Source: Akkermansiaceae bacterium (GTDB lineage Bacteria > Verrucomicrobiota > Verrucomicrobiia > Verrucomicrobiales > Akkermansiaceae). From it: 8,882 nt of DNA. Location: assembly GCA_011524615.1 (NCBI GenBank), contig WTJZ01000079.1, positions 1-8,882 on the forward strand. The letters are read 5' to 3'. Shown one piece after another: positions 1 through 4,768 of the stretch (positions are counted from its first letter, which is position 1; every line of letters begins with the position of its first letter). The position numbers and the translations under genes are program-made. The notes under the pieces were generated by a model. The model was not told where the DNA came from. It saw only the letters and a list, made by a program, of their open reading frames with translations, and made no database searches.

Positions 1-422
1 TGGAATGACTGATTAAAGGTGAGTACTTCATATCGATTCTCTCCTTTTGTATTTGGGCGCACATGTCCATAACGACGCGCAAACTTGATCATACCGTCAT
101 TAGCTTCAGCCCCGGAGTTGGAGAAAAACATTTTTCCAGGAATCTTGATACACTGATCCACGATCAGTTCTGCCAGATCAGCTTGTTCCTTGATGTGGTA
201 GAGGTTCGAACAGTGCATTAGCTTACTCGCCTGTGCCGTTAATGTGTCAAGCATGCGAGGGTGAGCATGTCCTAGAGAACAAACCGCGATCCCTGTGCAG
301 AAGTCGAAATACTTTTTCCCAGATTGGTCCCAGAGGTAGACACCTTCTCCATGACTTATCTCAATCGGGAAACGCCCATACGTAGGTAGGACATATTTGT
401 TTAGCTTATCTGCTGTCGTCAT
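1..422 (-). CDS. argD: Acetylornithine aminotransferase, 5' part (cut by window edge)
   Basis: Partial class III PLP-dependent aminotransferase; 140 codons plus two bases are visible and the gene runs off the left edge. The family converts N-acetylglutamate-5-semialdehyde and glutamate to N-acetylornithine in cytoplasmic arginine synthesis, and often also acts in lysine synthesis. Visible features are the substrate-proximal N-terminus (YVLPTYGRFPIEI, about 10-22), the conserved GIAVCSLGHAHP stretch (44-55), SNLYH (72-76) and the PLP-phosphate loop SNSGAEAN (101-108). The last residues, VLTFNQSF, lead into the expected HGRT motif. The catalytic lysine lies outside the window. D109 replaces the more usual Glu after GAEAN, a conservative change. 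The ATG at 422 is preceded in frame by a TGA at 435-437, which fixes the start; no Shine-Dalgarno sequence precedes it. Close relatives (succinylornithine or ornithine aminotransferases) cannot be wholly excluded from the N-terminus alone. Confidence 0.88.
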   Translation of the reverse strand, partial: MTTADKLNKYVLPTYGRFPIEISHGEGVYLWDQSGKKYFDFCTGIAVCSLGHAHPRMLDTLTAQASKLMHCSNLYHIKEQADLAELIVDQCIKIPGKMFFSNSGAEANDGMIKFARRYGHVRPNTKGENRYEVLTFNQSF

Positions 423-759
423 AATTTTTAATATTCAAGCAATTCGGATTGGATGAGATATAAAAAGTCTCCTCGAAAATCAGAACGGCATAATACGATG
501 ATAAGATGTCGCTCGTGTGCGCAGAGATCAATAATTATCTGCCAAAAAAGTCTTTATACTGATGATTAAAAAATGAAAACGCGTAAAAATGGGCGTTTGA
601 ATCGAGCGCTTCTCATGAACTTAAGATGTGTCTTCAAGCTCTGATCGGGCATGGAGCTATGTGCTTAAACGAAAAAACAAGCCAACATGTGGCTTGTATC
701 TATTCAGAGAGGCAACTGTATGGTTGCTCATGCTAGCGAAATATGAAATAAGAGAGCTC
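423..759. other. 337-base gap between argD and the DUF937 gene
   Basis: No convincing gene is seen here. Read on the minus strand it contains the terminator of the upstream DUF937 gene (about 671-697), then DNA that must hold the argD promoter and leader. Several AT-rich blocks could be minus-strand -10 elements (for example around 455-462 and 553-558), but none has a clear -35 partner. A short hairpin (712-716 with 723-727, stem GCAAC/GTTGC) lies between the DUF937 stop and its terminator. A 23-codon plus-strand frame at 573-644 is considered and not called. Confidence 0.6.
671..697 (-). terminator. Rho-independent terminator of the DUF937 gene
   Basis: The inverted repeat ACAAGCCA (677-684) and TGGCTTGT (690-697) is a perfect 8-bp stem with a 5-base loop. 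It is followed on the minus strand by a run of T (complement of AAAAAA at 672-677). It lies about 65 bases past the DUF937 stop codon and points the right way. There is no T tract on the plus-strand side, so it should work mainly for minus-strand transcripts. Confidence 0.8.
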
Positions 760-1335
760 CTAGCGACCGAAGAGACCTCCAACGACTGAACCTAGGAGTC
801 CACCATTGTCATTCTTAGAGTTCATCACGAGAGAGGCAATATCATCGAGCGCGCTACCGTCACCATCACGATCTAGGATCGAAGCAATCCCTGATTGGGT
901 ATCTGGAGTAGCATCATCTTCACGTCCCTTTTTAGAGAGGAAGCCCATGATGATTGGGATGAGTGCACTAATCACAGATCCCGCCTTGCTGCTATCGATA
1001 CCGAGCTTACTGCTTAATGCGCTTGTAGCAGATTCTGCCTGAGTGTCACTACCGAGGAGAGCGCTCAGAGGGTTTCCTCCTCCTTGGCCACTGAGCATCC
1101 CAGCGATGTTGCCGAGATTGCCTAGGAGATCTTCTGATCCTCCGAGTTGTGAGAGTAGCCCTGAGACCGCGTCTGTCCCGCCATTATCTTGTTGAGACTT
1201 GAGGCCATTGAGGACCATAGGAGCGATTGCCGCGACAGCACCGCCTGCCTGTTCTTCATCGAGTCCTAGCTGTGAGGTGAGTGCTCCTACTAGTTCTGAT
1301 CCGTGCTCCTTGAGTAAATCGTTGATTAATGACAT
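760..1335 (-). CDS. DUF937 (YidB-like) family protein, function unknown
   Basis: A 191-residue cytoplasmic-looking protein without signal peptide or clear membrane helix. It contains two copies of a helical unit, about 15-48 (LVGALTSQLGLDEEQAGGAV onward) and 103-136 (ATSALSSKLGIDSSKAGSVI onward), aligned with matching Gln/Lys-Leu-Gly and Ala-Pro or Ile-Pro positions. They are separated by a Gly/Leu/Ser-rich low-complexity stretch (about 55-98). Near the C-terminus, LDRDGDGSALDD (154-165) resembles an EF-hand or dockerin calcium loop, and the protein ends in a glycine-rich GLLGSVVGGLFGR tail. This arrangement is typical of DUF937 proteins, whose function is not established. The ATG at 1335 is preceded in frame by TAA at 1342-1344. 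Its own terminator follows (671-697), and 127 bases separate it from the gene upstream, so it may be transcribed alone. Confidence 0.85.
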   Translation of the reverse strand: MSLINDLLKEHGSELVGALTSQLGLDEEQAGGAVAAIAPMVLNGLKSQQDNGGTDAVSGLLSQLGGSEDLLGNLGNIAGMLSGQGGGNPLSALLGSDTQAESATSALSSKLGIDSSKAGSVISALIPIIMGFLSKKGREDDATPDTQSGIASILDRDGDGSALDDIASLVMNSKNDNGGLLGSVVGGLFGR

Positions 1336-1347
1336 TGTGCTTTATTA
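1336..1347 (-). promoter_or_regulatory. TAATAAA-N5-ATG start context of the DUF937 gene
   Basis: On the minus strand TAATAAA (1341-1347) sits exactly five bases before the ATG, and no Shine-Dalgarno sequence is present. The same heptamer at the same spacing precedes the LolA-like gene at 2565-2571. It could be a -10 element giving a leaderless or nearly leaderless mRNA, or an AT-rich translation-initiation context. Which of these applies is inference. Confidence 0.35.
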
Positions 1348-1462
1348 CGTTGTAATCATCTAGACAGACTACGGTTAGAAATAGCCACATCTTTTTTAAG
1401 CTTCCTCTCACAAATGCACCAGAACATCTCGAGCTCGGGTGAGGAGCAGCTCATTCCGTCAT

Positions 1463-2446
1463 CTAATCAATCGGTGCAACATAGCCGTCTTTGAGACAGC
1501 CTTGTATCCACTCAAAGAGTTCTTGCATCTCATGAGAGTCATTCTTCACTAGATTCACACTCTTCCAATCCAAGTGAGAGGATTGCACCGGACTCGAGAT
1601 CACATTCACCTTTAATCTCTCCATGAGTGCCTCCTTCTCCCTAGAGTTGGCATTGAGTAGGTGCGCAGTGCTGGGGAGATCATCTAGACTCTCTAGACTG
1701 AGACCGAAGGTAGTTACTCCTAACCCAAATTTAGTAGAAAGGGAACGAATGTTCTCCAGTAGTGCCTCATCCTCAATCGCACAGGCATAATACAGTTGCC
1801 CTGACTGAGCCCACATCGAGGAGCTCAGAGTCTGGAAGAAGTCCTCACGGAAGGTCTCTACGCTACAGAAGGTACGTAGACGAACTGCTCGCAATGTATA
1901 GGGAGGTAATCCCTGAGATTGCTTAATCGCGATTGATTGCTGGTCTAGAGTCAGCTCTCCGTCATCAGCACTAGAGAGCTCCCACTCTACCTGTGCGAGA
2001 TCTGGGAATCGCCATAGATTCCCTAGTGGAGCACCCTGCTTCAGAGCCTCTCTAAACACAAATGGAAAGAGGCCATGGCGTTCTGAGTAGAGCTTCACGA
2101 TCGCATGAAACTTCTGCAGACGATTCAGCTGGTGGTTAGACGCCTCCAGATCATTTCCGACAACATCTAATTGTCCCTGACGGAGGGAGAGTAGCTCCTG
2201 AGCACTCGACAGAGCTGGTACTTGAGACGTACGGAGGTAATATCCCTGCCCCCTCTCTACCTTGGCAATCGGAGAGGCCGGATCACAAGACATGATAGAA
2301 AAGTGATACCTCAATGATGCGTCCGAGTAATTCTCATCTAACTTCATCTGCACAAGGCTGATTAATTCCGTCCCTTTGATAGCTTCACGTGGATCGCTAG
2401 GGAGAATTTCTGGGAGAAGGTTATTGAGATTCTGACGTAAACTCAT
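1463..2446 (-). CDS. Winged-helix plus endonuclease-fold-like protein (HrgA/COG2958-like), uncharacterised
   Basis: A 327-residue protein, probably cytoplasmic. Residues about 1-72 look like a winged helix: KGTELISLVQMKLDENYSD, then LRYHFSIMS and the wing-like AKVERGQGYYLR. Residues about 80-125 form a helical linker. The C-terminal half has GLFPFVF (125-131), LWRFPDLAQVEWE (144-156), YTLRAVRLRT (183-192), FREDFFQTLSSSMWA (199-213) and IRSLSTKFGLGVTTF (233-247). The order and spacing resemble HrgA/COG2958 proteins as I remember them (YPDLVGVE, then ELK, then YREVFFQAVSNSSWA), which look like a PD-(D/E)XK nuclease fold. Here Pro-Asp (148-149) is kept, but the expected Glu-x-Lys is V188-R-L190-R191, so nuclease activity is doubtful and a DNA-binding or regulatory role is possible. 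It is not next to a methyltransferase. The start at 2446 has no Shine-Dalgarno sequence. The family assignment comes from memory of motifs, not a search. Confidence 0.6.
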   Translation of the reverse strand: MSLRQNLNNLLPEILPSDPREAIKGTELISLVQMKLDENYSDASLRYHFSIMSCDPASPIAKVERGQGYYLRTSQVPALSSAQELLSLRQGQLDVVGNDLEASNHQLNRLQKFHAIVKLYSERHGLFPFVFREALKQGAPLGNLWRFPDLAQVEWELSSADDGELTLDQQSIAIKQSQGLPPYTLRAVRLRTFCSVETFREDFFQTLSSSMWAQSGQLYYACAIEDEALLENIRSLSTKFGLGVTTFGLSLESLDDLPSTAHLLNANSREKEALMERLKVNVISSPVQSSHLDWKSVNLVKNDSHEMQELFEWIQGCLKDGYVAPID

Positions 2447-2576
2447 AATGGGGCGTCGATAGTGTGACAGTACTCCCGCGGACGCAACAGAGAAATGAGG
2501 AAGTTTTTAGAGAAATTCCCCTCGACCTTCCATTTTCTGTGAATATTTTAGCATTATTTAAGACTAATAAACTATC
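2447..2576. promoter_or_regulatory. Divergent promoter region with a 20-base-spaced direct repeat
   Basis: This 130-base spacer must carry the promoters of the HrgA-like gene (minus) and the LolA-like gene (plus). The half nearest the LolA-like gene is very AT-rich. The octamer AGAGAAAT occurs twice in the same orientation (2489-2496 and 2509-2516), with start points 20 bases apart, about two helical turns. This could be a binding site for a dimeric or tandem regulator, but the repeat is short. No clear -35/-10 pair could be assigned for either gene. Confidence 0.35.
2565..2576 (+). promoter_or_regulatory. TAATAAA-N5-ATG start context of the LolA-like gene
   Basis: TAATAAA (2565-2571) lies five bases before the ATG at 2577, matching the arrangement at the DUF937 gene. 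It contains an in-frame TAA (2568-2570) that rules out any upstream extension of the reading frame. There is no Shine-Dalgarno sequence. A role as a -10 hexamer for a leaderless mRNA, or as a translation-initiation context, is inferred. Confidence 0.35.
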
Positions 2577-3287
2577 ATGCCTTACGCACTCTCTATAATT
2601 TTATGCCTTTTTGGCTCTCTACTCGCTTCTTCTGCGCAAGATGTTCACGAACTTATGGCGCGTGCACGCTATGTCACCACGCTCTCCAAGACTGACCTAG
2701 AGGGGCGACTCAAGAAGTCTTCTCTAGAGATCCCAGTCAAATTTAGCCTCAATGGGGAAAACCTTATGGTTCAGTACTATGTCGACAGTCTTTGGAAGGG
2801 GCTCCACGTAAAGCTGAACCCCACGAACTGCCAACTATTCGATATTAATGCGGACGGGTCCGAGTCCCTCTTCAGTGACCAAAAGATCGGACAAGATATC
2901 GCAGGAACAGATCTTAGTTACGAGGATCTCTCACTTCGCTTCCTCTATTGGCCTGTGGCAGAACTCAAGGGGGAGGAGCGCATCAAGTCACAAAACTGCT
3001 ACATCGTCAGGGTTCACAATCCTGACCAAAAAGGGAACTATCTCTACTGTGACCTCTGGTTACACCAAAAGGCCTCCAACCTCATGCAAGTAAAAGCCTA
3101 CGATCGTAATGAACAACACTGTAAGACCCTGCAAGCAGCGGACCTCATGAATGTCGATGGCGAGATCATGATGAGAAAGATGAAGGTAGAGGTCGTTAAA
3201 AACGGTGACACGCAGTCTATTAGTTACCTCATCTTTAAGAATCCAGAGGGACCTAAGTCGAGCTCCAGACGTCGCTCTCTGAGGTAA
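2577..3287 (+). CDS. Secreted outer-membrane lipoprotein-sorting (LolA-fold, TP_0789-like) protein
   Basis: A 236-residue exported protein. Residues 1-20 form a Sec signal peptide with a hydrophobic core and ASSA before Gln21; there is no lipobox cysteine, so the product is probably free in the periplasm. The body resembles the LolA-like beta-sheet fold of the outer-membrane lipoprotein-sorting family (COG2834/TP_0789 type). Seen are GTDLSYEDLSLRFLYWP (110-126), KGEERIKSQNCYIVRV (131-146), YCDLWL (157-162) and QVKAYDR (171-177). Such proteins bind lipid or lipoprotein acyl chains, but this subfamily's cargo is unknown. Four cysteines (85, 141, 158, 182) in the mature part could form disulfides, and the tail is arginine-rich (SSSRRRSLR). 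A hairpin after the stop may terminate it, and lpxK follows 140 bases later, matching an envelope role. The start is fixed by an in-frame TAA six bases upstream. This is not a canonical LolA. Confidence 0.75.
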   Translation: MPYALSIILCLFGSLLASSAQDVHELMARARYVTTLSKTDLEGRLKKSSLEIPVKFSLNGENLMVQYYVDSLWKGLHVKLNPTNCQLFDINADGSESLFSDQKIGQDIAGTDLSYEDLSLRFLYWPVAELKGEERIKSQNCYIVRVHNPDQKGNYLYCDLWLHQKASNLMQVKAYDRNEQHCKTLQAADLMNVDGEIMMRKMKVEVVKNGDTQSISYLIFKNPEGPKSSSRRRSLR

Positions 3288-3317
3288 TCTATATACTATA
3301 TCAGAGCGTCAAACCTG

Positions 3318-3346
3318 AGCTTCTACCTTTATTAAGAGTAGAGGTT
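3318..3346 (+). terminator. Possible terminator after the LolA-like gene
   Basis: AGCTTCTACCTT (3318-3329) pairs with AAG-(A)-GTAGAGGTT (3334-3346) around a TATT loop, with one bulged A and two G-T wobbles. A moderately T-rich stretch (GCTTCTCTATTTCC) follows. It lies 30 bases past the stop codon. The tail is weaker than in the other two terminators in the window, so termination may be partial. Confidence 0.4.
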
Positions 3347-3386
3347 GCTTCTCTATTTCCCGCTCGATCATCTTCCAGAGTAAAAT

Positions 3387-3414
3387 TTGTTTGAATGGGT
3401 TCCTAGATTATAGT
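3387..3414 (+). promoter_or_regulatory. Putative sigma70-type promoter of lpxK
   Basis: TTGTTT (3387-3392) and TATAGT (3409-3414) are spaced by 16 bases and match the -35/-10 consensus reasonably well. The -10 ends 13 bases before the lpxK ATG, so the mRNA would have a leader of only about six bases. This agrees with the missing Shine-Dalgarno sequence. It is inferred from sequence alone. Confidence 0.4.
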
Positions 3415-3427
3415 TTATCTCATTCCA

Positions 3428-4645
3428 ATGGCATCAAACGACGAGCTGGAAAAATGGGGAGCAGATGTGATCTCAGGGCGCAATAAGTCGTTCACGGCCT
3501 TTATTGTACGCTGCCTCTTGAGTGGATTCTCACTACTCTTCCGAGCGATTGCAGTGACGCGGGTATACCTCTTCAAATCCGGTCGTAAGGAACAAGCACA
3601 CTTCGCGACCAAAGTCATCAGCGTAGGTAATCTCACTGTCGGAGGGACAGGCAAAACTCCTGTGGTCGAAAAGCTTGCTCGTGAACTCAATGAGGCAGGG
3701 CGCAAGGTAGCCATCCTCTCTCGTGGTTACAAGAGTCAGGATCTCAATAAGCCGCAAGAATGGCCTGGAGTCACGCGTGATGCCTCTTACGATGTCATGC
3801 CAAAGGTCGTCAGCGATCACGAAAGAACGCACCTCAAGCCCCCCTATTCTGGTGATGAACCCTACATGCTAGCTAAGAACCTCCCCGGCGTCTCTGTTCT
3901 CGTAGGCAAGGATCGGGTGAAATCGGCCAAGTTCGCTCTCAACTACCTGCAGACTGATACCTTTGTGCTCGATGACGGCATGCAGTATCTGAATCTCCGC
4001 CATAACTACGACATTGTCTTACTGGACCAGAATGCCCCGTTTGGCACCAGAGTATTACTCCCTCGTGGAACCCTCCGTGAGCCAGCCTTTCAGCTGAAGA
4101 GAGCTGACCTCATCATCATCACTAAATGTAAGCAACCCTCCAGCCAAGAACTCGTTGACGAGATCCGTAAGTACAACTCGCACGCAGGCATCATCGAGTG
4201 TCGCCATGAATCGGTAGAGCTTGAGAATCTCTTCACTGGCGAGCGCAAGCCTCTCTCCTTTATGAAAGAGAAGTATGTTGCCGCTATCAGTGGAATCGCT
4301 GTGCCAGGTAGCTTCGAGGCCCTACTTAAGAAGAATGGCGCGGAAGTTCTCTTTCACCAGACCTTTTCTGACCATCATAACTTCACGCAAAAGCAGATTG
4401 ACCGCTTTATGGAGCGGAGCTTTCAGCGCGATGCAGATATGATTATTACGACGGAGAAGGATGCCGTTAGATTCTTGCGTCCGACAGAGCTCGATACAGA
4501 TGTGTACTTCCTCAGGATCGAGATCAAGATCCTCGCAGGTCAGGAGCAATGGGATCAAGCGATTCAGGATATCTGCGGTGACGTACATGGCTCCAAGATC
4601 GATTATGGTATCAACCAAATGGAGGAAAACCTCCGTGCTGTATAA
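3428..4645 (+). CDS. lpxK: Tetraacyldisaccharide 4'-kinase (lipid A 4'-kinase)
   Basis: A 405-residue inner-membrane kinase of the Raetz pathway. It phosphorylates the 4' position of the tetraacylated lipid A disaccharide with ATP to give lipid IVA. A membrane-associated N-terminal helix (about 22-48) precedes the P-loop region VGNLTVGGTGKTP (66-78). Then come SRGY (98-101), SGDEP (141-145), VLDDGMQY (180-187), LLPRGTLREP (210-219), ITKC (231-234), FSDHH (313-317) and TEKDAVRF (342-349). The Asp of the DDG motif and the His of the DHH motif match the catalytic pair known from the Aquifex enzyme. The family's usual DDGFQH is DDGMQY here. At 405 residues it is somewhat longer than the E. coli enzyme (about 330), with extra length around 102-140 and at the C-terminus. 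The ATG at 3428 is bounded by an in-frame TAG at 3404-3406. It is convergent with lysS. Confidence 0.93.
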   Translation: MASNDELEKWGADVISGRNKSFTAFIVRCLLSGFSLLFRAIAVTRVYLFKSGRKEQAHFATKVISVGNLTVGGTGKTPVVEKLARELNEAGRKVAILSRGYKSQDLNKPQEWPGVTRDASYDVMPKVVSDHERTHLKPPYSGDEPYMLAKNLPGVSVLVGKDRVKSAKFALNYLQTDTFVLDDGMQYLNLRHNYDIVLLDQNAPFGTRVLLPRGTLREPAFQLKRADLIIITKCKQPSSQELVDEIRKYNSHAGIIECRHESVELENLFTGERKPLSFMKEKYVAAISGIAVPGSFEALLKKNGAEVLFHQTFSDHHNFTQKQIDRFMERSFQRDADMIITTEKDAVRFLRPTELDTDVYFLRIEIKILAGQEQWDQAIQDICGDVHGSKIDYGINQMEENLRAV

Positions 4646-4652
4646 TTCTACT

Positions 4653-4733
4653 TCCTTCTCAAGGCGATTGAGAAGCTTTGGCGCACGAGGCGCAAACGAA
4701 AAAAGCCTCCCCAATTAAGGAGAGGCTTTTTTT
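4653..4733 (+). ncRNA. Candidate small RNA downstream of lpxK
   Basis: A perfect -10 hexamer TATAAT (4641-4646) overlaps the lpxK stop codon. A transcript starting about seven bases later would be roughly 80 nucleotides, made of two hairpins (4655-4675, 4677-4696) and a strong terminator hairpin ending in a T run (4727-4733). No good -35 is visible 15-19 bases upstream, where the lpxK coding end lies. The same RNA could instead be produced by processing of the lpxK 3' end, or may be only its 3' untranslated region. It matches no RNA family that I recognise. Confidence 0.22.
4699..4733. terminator. Bidirectional Rho-independent terminator between lpxK and lysS
   Basis: AAAAAAGCCTC (4699-4709) pairs with GAGGCTTTTTT (4722-4732). 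It has a GC-rich core and T runs on the exit side of both strands. It lies 53 bases past the lpxK stop and 36 bases past the lysS stop, so it should end both convergent transcripts. Confidence 0.92.
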
Positions 4734-4768
4734 GGGGCTCGGTTCATCGGCCCCATGCTCAGACTTGA

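Larger units (their letters stand above)
4621..4754. repeat. Cluster of five hairpins at the 3' ends of lpxK and lysS
   Basis: Five adjacent inverted repeats occupy 134 bases. They are GGAGG/CCTCC (4621-4634, within the last lpxK codons); CTTCTCAA/TTGAGAAG (4655-4675, perfect 8-bp stem); TTTG-g-CGC/GCGCAAA (4677-4696, one bulge); the bidirectional terminator (4699-4732); and GGGGC-t-CG/CGGCCCC (4734-4754, one bulge). The last lies 15 bases past the lysS stop on the minus strand. Such density is more than needed for simple termination. It may stabilise both 3' ends or form a structured small RNA. Confidence 0.7.

Noticed and set aside
573..644. A 23-codon plus-strand frame (MKTRKNGRLNRALLMNLRCVFKL), basic, with TATACT 12 bases before its ATG.
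   Set aside because: No Shine-Dalgarno sequence, no -35 partner, no terminator on its strand and no recognisable family. It lies on the opposite strand to argD, so it cannot be an arginine leader peptide. Too short to tell from chance.
1431..1452. Hairpin GAGCT/AGCTC just past the HrgA-like stop on the minus strand.
   Set aside because: Only a 5-bp stem with a 12-base loop and no following T run, so it is not a convincing terminator.
4322..4714. A 130-codon minus-strand frame antisense to the end of lpxK.
   Set aside because: It is a shadow of lpxK: no family resemblance, and its start lies inside the bidirectional terminator.
4461..4718. An 85-codon plus-strand frame in the lpxK 3' region, with GGAGG at 4621 and a GTG at 4635 that could start a 27-residue peptide.
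   Set aside because: It overlaps clear lpxK coding sequence in another frame and runs through hairpins and the terminator. GGAGG is better explained as lpxK codons and a hairpin arm.
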